Assembly (NCBI GenBank): GCA_947493885.1
Contig: CANLTE010000004.1
Span: 124,001 to 188,000 of the forward strand
Direction: 5' to 3'
Length of the DNA: 64,000 nt
Source: an uncultured Maribacter sp.
GTDB taxonomy: Bacteria; Bacteroidota; Bacteroidia; Flavobacteriales; Flavobacteriaceae
Shown here: positions 27,497-37,319 of the stretch, piece after piece
How positions within the stretch are numbered: the first letter of the stretch is position 1
How the letters are laid out: each line of letters starts with the position of its first letter
Notes under the pieces: model-generated
Databases searched by the model: none
What the model was told of the DNA's origin: nothing
The model's input: the letters and a program-made list of their open reading frames with translations, nothing else
Translations under genes and position numbers: made by a program

Positions 27497-28687
27497 ATGA
27501 AACAAGCATATATAGTTAAAGCATACAGAACCGCTGTAGGTAAAGCCCCTAAGGGTGTATTTCGTTTTAAAAGAACAGATGAATTGGCTGCGGAAACCAT
27601 TGAATATATGATGAAAGAACTTCCAGATTTTGACAAAACTCGAATTGATGATGTCATTGTCGGAAATGCAATGCCAGAAGGTTCTCAGGGACTTAATATG
27701 GCACGTTTAATTTCATTAATGGGACTTGATATCGTTGATGTTCCAGGAGTTACGGTTAACCGTTTTTGTTCATCAGGAATAGAAACCATTGGTATTGCAA
27801 CAGCTAAAATTCAGGCCGGAATGGCAGATTGCATTATTGCCGGCGGTGCCGAAAGCATGAGTTCAGTTCCCATGACGGGTAATAAACCCGAATTAAATTA
27901 TGATTTAGTAAAATCTGGTCATGAAGATTACTACTGGGGAATGGGAAATACTGCCGAAGCGGTGGCGAACCAATTTAAAGTTTCTAGAGAAGACCAAGAC
28001 GAATTCGCTTACAACTCTCATATGAAGGCGTTAAAAGCCCAAGCAGAAGACCGTTTTCAAAATCAAATTGTTCCCATTGATGTAGAGCAAGTGTATATTG
28101 ATGAAAATGGAAAAAAGGCTACAAAAAAATATACGGTTACTAAAGATGAAGGCCCCAGAAAAGGAACAAACGTAGCGGTGTTAAATAAACTAAGACCTGT
28201 TTTTGCTGCCAACGGTAGTGTTACAGCTGGTAACTCTTCTCAAATGAGTGATGGTGCTGCCTTTGTAATGGTTATGAGCGAAGAAATGGTTAAAGAATTA
28301 AATCTAGAACCCATAGCTAGGCTTGTTAATTACGCAGCTGCTGGTGTTGAACCTCGCATTATGGGGATTGGACCTGTAAAAGCCATCCCTAAAGCATTAA
28401 AACAAGCTGGTTTAAAGCAAGATGATATTGAGTTAATTGAACTGAATGAGGCGTTTGCTTCTCAATCATTAGCAGTAATGAGAGAATTAAATCTTAATCA
28501 AGATATTGTTAACGTTAATGGAGGCGCTATAGCTCTTGGCCACCCACTTGGATGCACTGGGGCAAAATTGTCCGTTCAACTATTTGATGAAATGCGTAAA
28601 AGAAATATGCAAGGAAAATACGGAATGGTTACCATGTGTGTTGGAACGGGACAAGGCGCAGCTGGAATTTTTGAGTTTTTAAAATAA
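27497..28687 (+). CDS. fadA: Acetyl-CoA C-acyltransferase (3-ketoacyl-CoA thiolase)
   Basis: The 396-residue thiolase carries the complete catalytic set: Cys91 in NRFCSSG, His349 in [14 protein letters not shown] and Cys381 in [11 protein letters not shown]. It cleaves 3-ketoacyl-CoA to acetyl-CoA and a shortened acyl-CoA. Its position between the hydroxyacyl-CoA dehydrogenase/hydratase and the acyl-CoA dehydrogenase argues for a degradative rather than acetoacetyl-CoA-forming role. The gap to fadN is 59 bases and to fadE about 70 bases, on one strand with no visible terminator. Confidence 0.95.
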   Translation: MKQAYIVKAYRTAVGKAPKGVFRFKRTDELAAETIEYMMKELPDFDKTRIDDVIVGNAMPEGSQGLNMARLISLMGLDIVDVPGVTVNRFCSSGIETIGIATAKIQAGMADCIIAGGAESMSSVPMTGNKPELNYDLVKSGHEDYYWGMGNTAEAVANQFKVSREDQDEFAYNSHMKALKAQAEDRFQNQIVPIDVEQVYIDENGKKATKKYTVTKDEGPRKGTNVAVLNKLRPVFAANGSVTAGNSSQMSDGAAFVMVMSEEMVKELNLEPIARLVNYAAAGVEPRIMGIGPVKAIPKALKQAGLKQDDIELIELNEAFASQSLAVMRELNLNQDIVNVNGGAIALGHPLGCTGAKLSVQLFDEMRKRNMQGKYGMVTMCVGTGQGAAGIFEFLK

Positions 28688-28759
28688 TAAAGAAAATAGA
28701 AAAGGATTACAAGTTTCAAGCCTTGATTCTTGACTCATAATCCCTTAAATCGAAATAAT

Positions 28760-30565
28760 ATGGCAGCAACAGAAAAAGACATACTAAGAGGAGGTCAGTT
28801 CCTTGTTAAAGAAACCAATTGTGAAGATGTTTTTACACTTGAAGATTTAACTGAGGAGCATAAAATGATGCGCGATAGTACTAAGGAATTTGTAGACAGA
28901 GAACTTTGGGCTCATTGGGAGCGATTTGAGAAAAACGATTACGCTTTCACAGAAGAAACTATGAGAAAAGCTGGTGAATTAGGCTTACTCAGTATATCTG
29001 TTCCCCAAGCTTATGGCGGTATGGGGATGGGGTTTGTTTCTACTATGCTGGTTTGCGATTACATTTCTGGTGCGACCGGTTCTTTTAGTACCGCTTTTGG
29101 TGCACACACTGGAATTGGTACTATGCCTATTACACTTTACGGCACCGAAGAACAAAAGCAAAAATATGTGCCAAAACTAGCATCTGGTGAATGGTTTGGA
29201 GCCTATTGTTTAACCGAACCTGGTGCAGGCTCTGATGCCAACTCCGGAAAAACAAAAGCTGTATTGTCCGATGACGGTAAAACCTATAGTATAACAGGGC
29301 AAAAAATGTGGATTTCAAATGCTGGCTTCTGCAACCTATTTGTGGTATTTGCTAGAATTGAAGATGATAAAAATATTACAGGTTTCATTGTTGAAAATGA
29401 CCCAAGTAATGGAATTTCGCTCGGCGATGAGGAAAAAAAATTAGGCATTCACTCCTCCTCTACACGTCAAGTATTTTTCAATGAGACAAAAGTTCCTGCT
29501 GAAAATATGCTTTCTGAAAGAGGCAATGGTTTTAAAATTGCAATGAATGCTTTAAATATTGGTCGTATAAAACTAGCTGCTGCCTGCCTTGATGCTCAAC
29601 GAAGAGTAATTACTGAAGCAGTTAAATATGCGAACGAACGTAAACAATTTAAAACTTCAATAATAAACTTTGGTGCCATAAAATCTAAAATAGCCAATAT
29701 GTCAACCAATTGTTACGCAGATGAATCCGCAAGTTACAGAGCTGCTAAAAATATAGAAGACAGAATCGCTTTAAGAGAAGCTGCTGGTAACTCACACCAA
29801 GAAGCCGAGCTTAAAGGTGTAGAAGAATATGCAATTGAATGTTCTATTTTAAAAGTTGCCGTTTCTGAAGATGTTCAGAGTACGACCGATGAGGGTATTC
29901 AAATTTTTGGAGGAATGGGATTTTCTGCTGACACTCCAATGGAATCTGCTTGGAGAGATGCTAGAATTGCTCGTATTTATGAAGGCACCAACGAAATTAA
30001 TAGAATGCTTACCGTAGGAATGCTGGTTAAAAAAGCTATGAAGGGACATGTTGATTTGCTAGGCCCAGCTACTGCGGTTGGAGAAGAGTTAATGGGAATT
30101 CCTTCGTTTGACGCTCCAGACTTTTCTGAGTTGTTGTCTGAAGAAAAAGACTTGGTTAAAAGACTTAAAAAAGTATTTTTAATGGTTGCTGGTTCGGCTG
30201 TTCAGAAATTTGGACCGGAATTAGAAAATCACCAACAATTAATGCTTGCTGCTTCTGATATATTGATTGAAATATACATGGCAGAATCTACAATTTTAAG
30301 AACAGAAAAAAATGCTAAACGTTTTGGAGAAGAAGCTCAGACAACCCAAATAGCAATGTCTAAATTATATCTGTATAACGCTGTTGATACCATTGTTCAA
30401 AAAGGCAAAGAGGCTATAGTATCTTTCGCCGAAGGAGATGAACAACGTATGATGCTTATGGGACTTAAACGTTTTACAAAATATACTAATCAACCTAATG
30501 TAGTAGCTTTACGCACACAAATTGCTGATAAAGTAGCTGCAGATAATGGTTACACCTTTGACTAA
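28760..30565 (+). CDS. fadE: Acyl-CoA dehydrogenase (FadE of the fadNAE type)
   Basis: About 601 residues. It catalyses the first, FAD-dependent step of beta-oxidation. Core motifs are CLTEPGAGSDANSGKTKAV, KMWISNAGFCNLFVVFAR, ERKQFKTSIINFGAIKSKIANM (read in parts), and IFGGMGFSADTPMESAWRDARIARIYEGTNEI near residue 400. A C-terminal ~170-residue helical extension makes it longer than ordinary ~380-residue acyl-CoA dehydrogenases and similar to Bacillus FadE (594). I chose the ATG at 28760 over a TTG at 28730, because family alignment begins near AATEKDILRGGQFL. It is the last gene of the operon, followed by a strong terminator. Confidence 0.93.
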   Translation: MAATEKDILRGGQFLVKETNCEDVFTLEDLTEEHKMMRDSTKEFVDRELWAHWERFEKNDYAFTEETMRKAGELGLLSISVPQAYGGMGMGFVSTMLVCDYISGATGSFSTAFGAHTGIGTMPITLYGTEEQKQKYVPKLASGEWFGAYCLTEPGAGSDANSGKTKAVLSDDGKTYSITGQKMWISNAGFCNLFVVFARIEDDKNITGFIVENDPSNGISLGDEEKKLGIHSSSTRQVFFNETKVPAENMLSERGNGFKIAMNALNIGRIKLAAACLDAQRRVITEAVKYANERKQFKTSIINFGAIKSKIANMSTNCYADESASYRAAKNIEDRIALREAAGNSHQEAELKGVEEYAIECSILKVAVSEDVQSTTDEGIQIFGGMGFSADTPMESAWRDARIARIYEGTNEINRMLTVGMLVKKAMKGHVDLLGPATAVGEELMGIPSFDAPDFSELLSEEKDLVKRLKKVFLMVAGSAVQKFGPELENHQQLMLAASDILIEIYMAESTILRTEKNAKRFGEEAQTTQIAMSKLYLYNAVDTIVQKGKEAIVSFAEGDEQRMMLMGLKRFTKYTNQPNVVALRTQIADKVAADNGYTFD

Positions 30566-30593
30566 TTCAAATGTACTTTGTACTAAACAGAAG

Positions 30594-30622
30594 GAAAACC
30601 GCTCCGTAATGGAGCGGTTTTC
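30594..30622. terminator. fad operon terminator, bidirectional
   Basis: GAAAACCGCTCC and GGAGCGGTTTTC form a perfect 12-pair stem with loop GTAAT. It lies 29 bases after fadE and also faces the convergent GH15 gene. Confidence 0.9.
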
Positions 30623-30648
30623 TTATGATTTAAAAGTACTAAAAACAA

Positions 30649-32442
30649 CTATTTCTTTTGAGCCAAAAGCTCATCATGTCTTTTCGAAAAATTAATTGCA
30701 CACTCAATCATTGCTAAATGAGAATACGCTTGGGGAAAATTACCCAGCAATCTTTTCGTTTTAAAGTCAATATCTTCACTAAACAATCCTAAATGATTGC
30801 TATAACCTAATAGTTTATTAAAAAGTGCCAAGGCTTTTTCTTCCTCCCCTATCTTAAACAAACTATTTATAAACCAAAAAGTACATATGGTAAACGAAGA
30901 AGATGGTAATCCAAAGTCATCTTCATTTTTATAACGGTATAGTAACCCATCATTACTTAACTCCTTTTCAATTGCCTTTACGGTGCTTACATATTTAGGG
31001 TCTTTTGCTTGGATAAAACCATATGATTCCATCAACAAAACACTTGCATCTAAATCATTAGAACCATACGATTGAACAAACGCGTTTACATCAGCATTCC
31101 AAGCATTAGCGTGTATATCTTCTCTAATCTCTTTCTCCAGAAGCTCCCACTGCTTTAACTTATGTTCTTTCTCAAATATTTTAGCAACTTTAATTGCACG
31201 GTCTATGGCTACCCAACAAAGCACTTTAGAAAAAGTAAAATGCCTATCTTCTGTTCTAAACTCCCAAATGCCTTTATCGGCTTCTTTCCAGTGCTTATTA
31301 ACAATCCAAACAATTCCTTTGGTTATACCCCAAAGTTCTTCGTTATTTTCAAGATTGCTACCGAATTTCACAAGCTGTTCATAAATAACATCCATAAGAA
31401 TGCCATAAATATCGTTTTGTGTTTGCTTATATGCAGCATTTCCAATCCTAACGGGCTTTGAGCCTTTATAACCATCTAAATGGTCTAAAGTTTCCTCTGT
31501 TAGCTTCTTTTGCTTATTAATACCATACATTATTTGGAGTTTTTCATCCTTATCTGGCATTAAATCAATAATAAACTGTAAAAACCTTTTTGCTGAATTT
31601 TTATGCCCCAGTTCAGAAACTACTTTAATTACCATTGATGCATCTCTAATCCAGCAAAAACGATAATCCCAATTTCTAACTTCACCAATAGTTTCTGGTA
31701 ATGAAGTTGTAGCTGCGGCTAAAACTGCACCTGTTTTATCATAAGTAAGCATCTTTAAGGTAAGAGCACTTCTAATAATTTGAGTATTAAACTTACTATA
31801 TTTTGGTGTTCGGTCAACCCAGTTTAACCAATAAATCTTAGTTCTTTCCAGCTCTAAATAAATTTTGTGCAAATCAGGAACAAAAAGTTTTTCGTTGTAT
31901 GATATTAAAAAATACCCATCCCGTTTTAACTGAATTTTATCTCCATTTAATACATTGTCCTTATCAAAAGAAGTGTACATGAACATGGTATCAAAATGCT
32001 CCTGATTAGTTAAACTAACAATAAAATCTTCTTTAACGTAGGAGTTGGTAACACCTTTAGCATACTCCAATTTAGGATTATATTTAACCGAGAACTCAGG
32101 CCTACCAAACTTGTGTTTAAAGTACCTAACAACCTCTGGAGGAGCATGATAGCCATCTTTATTTTTATAATACCTTGGCATAAAATCATGAACCTCAAAG
32201 GCATCTTCACCATTGGTATACGTTGTTACTAAAATACATGTTTGCGACTCATAGCATTGGGATATTGAGTAAGAATCATCCACTAATATCTCAAAGCTGC
32301 CCCCATTCTTCTCATCTAGAATTTTCGCAAATACCGATGAAGAATCAAATTCAGGTAAACAACACCAATCTAAAGAGCCCACGTTCGAAACAATTGCTGC
32401 ACTTCTACAATTTCCAATTATTCCGTAATTTAAATTGTCCAT
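30649..32442 (-). CDS. Glycoside hydrolase family 15 protein, possible trehalase
   Basis: The 597-residue protein has the bacterial GH15 layout. An N-terminal beta-sandwich starts NYGIIGNCRSAAIVSNVGSLDWCCLPEFDSSSVF (read in parts). An (alpha/alpha)6 barrel follows with EVRNWDYRFCWIRDASMVI and KGIWEFRTEDRHFTFSKVLCW, where the Glu of WEFR is a likely catalytic acid. No signal peptide is present, so it is cytoplasmic. GH15 includes glucoamylases and, in some bacteria, trehalases. It is divergent from a trehalose-6-phosphate synthase/phosphatase with 95 bases between them, which favours trehalose turnover. That assignment is inference. Confidence 0.88.
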   Translation of the reverse strand: MDNLNYGIIGNCRSAAIVSNVGSLDWCCLPEFDSSSVFAKILDEKNGGSFEILVDDSYSISQCYESQTCILVTTYTNGEDAFEVHDFMPRYYKNKDGYHAPPEVVRYFKHKFGRPEFSVKYNPKLEYAKGVTNSYVKEDFIVSLTNQEHFDTMFMYTSFDKDNVLNGDKIQLKRDGYFLISYNEKLFVPDLHKIYLELERTKIYWLNWVDRTPKYSKFNTQIIRSALTLKMLTYDKTGAVLAAATTSLPETIGEVRNWDYRFCWIRDASMVIKVVSELGHKNSAKRFLQFIIDLMPDKDEKLQIMYGINKQKKLTEETLDHLDGYKGSKPVRIGNAAYKQTQNDIYGILMDVIYEQLVKFGSNLENNEELWGITKGIVWIVNKHWKEADKGIWEFRTEDRHFTFSKVLCWVAIDRAIKVAKIFEKEHKLKQWELLEKEIREDIHANAWNADVNAFVQSYGSNDLDASVLLMESYGFIQAKDPKYVSTVKAIEKELSNDGLLYRYKNEDDFGLPSSSFTICTFWFINSLFKIGEEEKALALFNKLLGYSNHLGLFSEDIDFKTKRLLGNFPQAYSHLAMIECAINFSKRHDELLAQKK

Positions 32443-32466
32443 AACCTTATATTAAGTAAGTTTGAC

Positions 32467-32487
32467 AGTACTAACTATCATAGTACT
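32467..32487. promoter_or_regulatory. Inverted repeat in the GH15/trehalose-synthesis divergent region
   Basis: AGTACTA (32467-32473), 7 bases, TAGTACT (32481-32487): a perfect two-fold symmetric site in the 95-base gap between two divergent, functionally linked genes. It is a candidate shared operator; the binding protein is not encoded next to it. Confidence 0.4.
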
Positions 32488-32537
32488 ATATCGTTTTTGT
32501 AAGAAAAATATTATAAATTGATTTCAAAATATATTTC

Positions 32538-34745
32538 ATGGGTAAAACTATAATAATTTCTAATAGACTACCAGTACAACTTCAAATTTCTGAGGGTGGC
32601 ATTGTTGCTACTCCCAGCGTCGGAGGATTAGCAACAGGCATGAAATCCATTCACAGCAGTGGTGATAGCCTTTGGATTGGCTGGTCCGGATTAACCGATG
32701 AAGACATACCAAAAAAGCTTGATAAAGAGATAGATAAGGCGTTAACCAAACACAATTGTTTAAAGGTTGGACTATCCCAAAAAGAAATGGAAGGCTTCTA
32801 TTTTGGCTTTAGTAACAGAACAATATGGCCTCTATTTCATTATTTTTTAGAATACACAGAATTTGAACTTAGTTTTTGGGACACCTATAAATCCGTAAAT
32901 CAAAAATTTGCTGACGCCATAATTGAGAATTCGGATGATAATGATATTATTTGGGTACATGACTATCAATTAATGCTCGTTCCGCAAATGGTAAAAGAAA
33001 AAAGACCTAATGCCACAATTGGTTTTTTTCTTCATATTCCGTTTCCTTCCTACGAAATATTTAGAACCATGCCTTGGCGTGAAGAAGTACTTTCTGGGCT
33101 TTTAGGAGCAGATCTAATTGGGTTTCACACTTATGATTATGAAAGACATTTTTTAAGTTCAGTAAGGAGGCTTTTAGGCTTAGAAGTTAGTTTTAATGAT
33201 ATTACCCTTGGAAATCGGATGATTAAGGTAGACTCTTTTCCGATGGGAATAGACTATCAAAAATTTAAGCAGGCTGCGGAAGCGCATGACGCTTTGCCTG
33301 AAGAAAAGCGTTCAATATTGCAAAAACGCTTGGACGACCATAAAAAATCGGCTCCAGACACTAAACTTATTTTGTCTATAGACAGGTTAGATTATAGTAA
33401 AGGTATTGCAAAACGCATATATGCATTTGAATATTTTTTAAATAAATACCCAGAATATAAAGAAAAAGTACGCCTAGTTATTCTTGCAGTTCCTTCTAGA
33501 TCCTACGTGCCTCAATATAAACTCTTAAAAAAAGAAATTGATGAGCTTGTTGGTCGTATTAATGGTGAATTGTCAACCGTAAGTTGGACGCCTATTTGGT
33601 ATTTTTATAGATCAATGCCTTTTAAAAATTTAATAGATTTATATACTTCATGCGATATTGCCTGGTTAACACCTTTACGTGATGGAATGAACCTTGTTGC
33701 AAAAGAATATATAGCTACGCGAATAGATAGAACAGGTGTATTAATTTTAAGTGAAATGGCTGGTTCAGCATATGAAATGAACGAAGCTTTATTAATTAAC
33801 CCTAACAACTTTGAACATCAAGCCGAAACATTAAAAAAAGCAATTACGATGCCTAAAAAAGAGCAAATGGCACGTAATATGTTCCTTCAAACAAGATTGG
33901 AACGTTATAATGTTGAAGTTTGGGCACAAGAATTTATGACGGCACTTAACAATCAAATTAAAAACAACGAAGCTTTTGTTTCTAGAAAAATAAATACTGA
34001 TATTCTTCAAGATATTATTGACGACTATGCTTCAGCGAAAAACAGACTTATCTTTTTAGATTATGATGGTACACTTGCTGATTTTCACAATGATCCACAA
34101 AAAGCTTCGCCTGATGAAGAATTATATGATATTTTAGATCACTTACACAATCAAAAAAACACTACCCTATTTTTAATTAGCGGCAGAGATAAACAAACAT
34201 TTAGCAAATGGTTTCTGCACAAAAAATATAATATGATTGTAGAGCATGGGGTGTGGATTTCAAGAAACGGAAAAGAATTTTCGCTTCTTGAAAAAGTAAA
34301 ATCTGATTGGATGGCTAAAATTATGCCGGTTTTAGAATCGTTCGTAGACCGTACTCCGGGATCCTTTGTAGAGGAAAAAAACTACTCGTTAGCTTGGCAC
34401 TATCGAAATACAGATCCAGATTTTGGAGAAAAACGTGCAACAGAGCTAAATACAGTGCTCACAAGTTTAACAAGCAACGATAGCCTTAGTGTACTTAACG
34501 GTAATAAGGTAATGGAAGTGAAAAGTAGTAACGTCAATAAAGGTAGAGCTGCAGTGAGAGTATTGGGCGAATCTGATTTTGACTTTGTTTTTGCTATGGG
34601 AGACGACTGGACAGATGAATATATGTTTGAAGAACTTCCTGAATCTACCATTTCTGTAAAAGTTGGCAGACAAAAAACACATGCAAAATATTTCATCGAA
34701 AACACAAAAAATGTTAGAGAGTTGCTGAAAAAATTTATTGATTAA
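32538..34745 (+). CDS. Fused trehalose-6-phosphate synthase/phosphatase
   Basis: The 735-residue bifunctional enzyme makes trehalose from UDP-glucose (or another NDP-glucose) and glucose-6-phosphate in two steps. Residues ~1-460 are a GT20 synthase: SNRLPVQ, IGWSGL, WVHDYQLMLVPQM, FFLHIPFPS, SIDRLDYSKGI and LRDGMNLVAKEY. Residues ~490-735 are a HAD-type phosphatase: LDYDGTLADF with the catalytic Asp pair, LISGRD, and FAMGDDWTDEYMFEELP. The fusion resembles the OtsA-OtsB fusions common in Bacteroidota and plants. It is cytoplasmic and probably serves osmotic or desiccation protection. The following MFS gene overlaps its end by 8 bases. Confidence 0.95.
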   Translation: MGKTIIISNRLPVQLQISEGGIVATPSVGGLATGMKSIHSSGDSLWIGWSGLTDEDIPKKLDKEIDKALTKHNCLKVGLSQKEMEGFYFGFSNRTIWPLFHYFLEYTEFELSFWDTYKSVNQKFADAIIENSDDNDIIWVHDYQLMLVPQMVKEKRPNATIGFFLHIPFPSYEIFRTMPWREEVLSGLLGADLIGFHTYDYERHFLSSVRRLLGLEVSFNDITLGNRMIKVDSFPMGIDYQKFKQAAEAHDALPEEKRSILQKRLDDHKKSAPDTKLILSIDRLDYSKGIAKRIYAFEYFLNKYPEYKEKVRLVILAVPSRSYVPQYKLLKKEIDELVGRINGELSTVSWTPIWYFYRSMPFKNLIDLYTSCDIAWLTPLRDGMNLVAKEYIATRIDRTGVLILSEMAGSAYEMNEALLINPNNFEHQAETLKKAITMPKKEQMARNMFLQTRLERYNVEVWAQEFMTALNNQIKNNEAFVSRKINTDILQDIIDDYASAKNRLIFLDYDGTLADFHNDPQKASPDEELYDILDHLHNQKNTTLFLISGRDKQTFSKWFLHKKYNMIVEHGVWISRNGKEFSLLEKVKSDWMAKIMPVLESFVDRTPGSFVEEKNYSLAWHYRNTDPDFGEKRATELNTVLTSLTSNDSLSVLNGNKVMEVKSSNVNKGRAAVRVLGESDFDFVFAMGDDWTDEYMFEELPESTISVKVGRQKTHAKYFIENTKNVRELLKKFID

Positions 34746-35919
34746 TTACTTCTATTTTTTGAAGCAAAAAAAACATATTCTTCCTGTTATAATTCTATCT
34801 CAATTTGCATGTACATCACTATGGTTTGCAGGAAATTCGGTGATAGAATCGCTAACGCTCAAAACAGGTTTGGGTAGCGAAATAATGGGATATGTACTTT
34901 CCTCGGTTCAATTTGGATTTATAGTAGGTACATTTTTATTTGCAATGTTAATGATTGCAGACAGGTTTTCTCCCTCTAAAGTTTTTGTAACATGTGCCAT
35001 TCTAGGGGCTCTTTGCAATGCTTCGCTACTTTTGGAACATCTATCAAAATGGGATTTATTATCCGCTAGATTTGGTACTGGTTTTTTTCTTGCTGGAATT
35101 TACCCTGTGGGTATGAAAATTGCCTCCGATTATCACGAAAAGGGCCTGGGAAAGGCATTAGGGTTTCTTGTTGGAGCATTAATATTAGGTACCGCTTTTC
35201 CATATTTTATTAAGAGTTTTAACAACACAGTTAGTTATACTGCTGTTATAAAAATAACTTCAATAATGGCCGTCTCTGGAGGAATACTAATGTTTTTACT
35301 TGTTCCAAACGGCCCATTTAGAAAACCAAGCACTAAATTGCAACTCGCAGCAGGGTTTTCTCTTTTCAAGCAATCAGGTTTTAAAAAAGCCGCATTTGGC
35401 TATTTTGGACATATGTGGGAATTATACGCGTTTTGGGCATTTACGCCTTTTGCAATTAAAACATTTAATCAACTAAATAATACAGAAATAAACGTACCAC
35501 TCTGGACGGGAATTATAATTGCTTTTGGAGGTTTATCATGTTTCTTAGGAGGAATACTTTCTATTCGTGTTGGGAGTTATAAAGTTGCTTTTTATGCATT
35601 ATTTATTTCCGGATTGCTATGCTTAGCTTCCCCTCTTGCATTTAACACTACTCCTATTTTATTTCTATGCATTTGGTGTATATGGGGAATGGCGGTAACT
35701 GCAGATTCTCCACAATTTTCAAACCTTGTTGCTAATGCTGTTTCTCCTGAATTAAAAGGAACAGGACTCACCATTGTAAACTCTATTGGTTTTGCCGTAA
35801 GTATTTTAAGTATTGAACTATTGTCCTTCATGAGTCCAAAAGTTCCTTCAACCCTTTTGTATTTAGTGCTTTTTATTGGTCCTGCGTTGGGTATAATTGC
35901 TCTTAAAAGAAGGAGTTAA
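34738..35919 (+). CDS. MFS transporter of unknown substrate
   Basis: About 393 residues with roughly twelve membrane helices and the MFS N-terminal pattern SQFACTSLWFAGNSVIESL. No family-specific substrate motif is recognised. No ATG lies near the start. The reading frame can begin at TTG 34738, overlapping the trehalose gene by 8 bases, or at TTG 34759, giving MKQKKHILPVII, which looks more natural. The overlap suggests co-transcription with the trehalose enzyme, so a sugar or osmolyte substrate is possible but not shown. Confidence 0.8.
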   Translation: MINYFYFLKQKKHILPVIILSQFACTSLWFAGNSVIESLTLKTGLGSEIMGYVLSSVQFGFIVGTFLFAMLMIADRFSPSKVFVTCAILGALCNASLLLEHLSKWDLLSARFGTGFFLAGIYPVGMKIASDYHEKGLGKALGFLVGALILGTAFPYFIKSFNNTVSYTAVIKITSIMAVSGGILMFLLVPNGPFRKPSTKLQLAAGFSLFKQSGFKKAAFGYFGHMWELYAFWAFTPFAIKTFNQLNNTEINVPLWTGIIIAFGGLSCFLGGILSIRVGSYKVAFYALFISGLLCLASPLAFNTTPILFLCIWCIWGMAVTADSPQFSNLVANAVSPELKGTGLTIVNSIGFAVSILSIELLSFMSPKVPSTLLYLVLFIGPALGIIALKRRS

Positions 35920-35983
35920 CATTTTTTTAAGAAATTAAATGCCAAGATACCGTACTTTAGAAAAGTCTAATTAAAGTGTTAAA

Positions 35984-37318
35984 ATGAAAAATTTGCTAGT
36001 GTTAGCAATATTATTGTCATGTTCAATAAGTATTGCGCAAAGTGATGATGATATTTATGATATCATAGAAACGGTCTCCTCAGAAAGAATTAAAAAAGAT
36101 ATTACCACCTTAGTAAGTTTTGGAACTAGGCATACCTTAAGTGACACCTTGTCTAAAACAACAGGTATTGGAGCTGCAAGAAGATGGATAAAAAATGAGT
36201 TTGAAACCGTATCAAAAAATTGTAATAACTGTTTAAACGTGTTTTATCAAAGTAATTTGGTAAAAAAAGGTACAGGTGATAGAATTCTAAAAGATGTTAA
36301 TGTTGTTAATGTTGTTGCTATTCAAAAAGGCACTAAATACCCAAATAGATTTATTATAATGAGTGGTGACATTGACTCAAGGGTTAGTGATCCAAATAAT
36401 TATACCTCCATATCACCAGGAGCTAACGATAACGCTAGTGGAATGGCAGGTACTATTGAAGCGGCACGAGTGCTTTCAAAATATAGTTTTGAAAACAGTA
36501 TTGTTTATGTTGGTTTATCTGGTGAAGAACAAGGATTGTTCGGTGGAAAAGGACTTGCCGAATACGCAAAGAAGAATAACTGGAATATTATTGGAGTCCT
36601 CAATAATGATATGATAGGAAATATCACCGGTGTAGACGGGTTTATTAGTAACAGAGATTTTAGAATCTTCTCTGAGCCCGTACCTCCAACGGAAACAGAA
36701 GCTGAACGAAAAGCCAGAAGATATTATGGTGGCGAAGTAGATGGTATATCTAGGCAGCTGGCTAGGTATATTTACAAAACAACTAAAAAGTATATGCCCG
36801 AAATGAACCCTATGATGATTTACAGGTTGGATCGCTTTGGTCGTGGAGGACATCATCGTCCATTTAACGATGTTGGTTTTCCCGGTGTTAGAATAATGGA
36901 AGCACATGAAAATTATACACAGCAACATCAGGATATTAGAACCGAAAATGGTATTGCCTATGGAGACAAACTAGAATATGTAAACTTTGATTATGCTAAA
37001 AAACTTACTGCTGTAAACGCTATAAACCTTGCGTCTTTAGCTTGGGCTGTACCTTCACCTAAAGAAGTAAAAATTGGAGGTATTGTAGAACCTTCTGCAA
37101 AATTAGCCTGGAGTGCCGTTAAGGGAGCCAAAGGATATAAAATATATTGGAGAGACACAACTTCTCCAACGTGGGACAATAGTAGATATGTTGGTAATGT
37201 TACGGAATTTACGTTAAACGGTATTGTTATTGATAATTTCTTTTTTGGAGTTGCAGCAGTTAACGAAAATGGTCACGAAAGTGTAGTAGTATTTCCGAAC
37301 AAAATCATAAGAGAATAG
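35984..37318 (+). CDS. Secreted M28-family metallopeptidase with C-terminal fibronectin type III domain
   Basis: The 444-residue protein has a signal peptide (MKNLLVLAILLSCSISIAQ), a zinc peptidase M28 domain at about 95-350, and an FN3 domain at about 360-440 (SAKLAWSAVKGAKGYKIYW). M28 landmarks are PGANDNASG with a bridging Asp, GLSGEEQGLFGGKGLA with Glu181 and Glu182, LNNDMIGN, and FPGVRIMEAHENY. The usual first metal ligand, the His of the HYDS motif, is replaced: the sequence reads SGDIDSR at residues 127-133. Aminopeptidase-type cleavage in the periplasm or outside is expected. One base separates its stop from the M1 peptidase start. Confidence 0.88.
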   Translation: MKNLLVLAILLSCSISIAQSDDDIYDIIETVSSERIKKDITTLVSFGTRHTLSDTLSKTTGIGAARRWIKNEFETVSKNCNNCLNVFYQSNLVKKGTGDRILKDVNVVNVVAIQKGTKYPNRFIIMSGDIDSRVSDPNNYTSISPGANDNASGMAGTIEAARVLSKYSFENSIVYVGLSGEEQGLFGGKGLAEYAKKNNWNIIGVLNNDMIGNITGVDGFISNRDFRIFSEPVPPTETEAERKARRYYGGEVDGISRQLARYIYKTTKKYMPEMNPMMIYRLDRFGRGGHHRPFNDVGFPGVRIMEAHENYTQQHQDIRTENGIAYGDKLEYVNFDYAKKLTAVNAINLASLAWAVPSPKEVKIGGIVEPSAKLAWSAVKGAKGYKIYWRDTTSPTWDNSRYVGNVTEFTLNGIVIDNFFFGVAAVNENGHESVVVFPNKIIRE

Positions 37319-37319
37319 C

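Noticed and set aside
36515-36928. 137-residue minus-strand ORF inside the M28 peptidase gene
   Set aside because: It is antisense to conserved metal-binding motifs and has unlikely composition.
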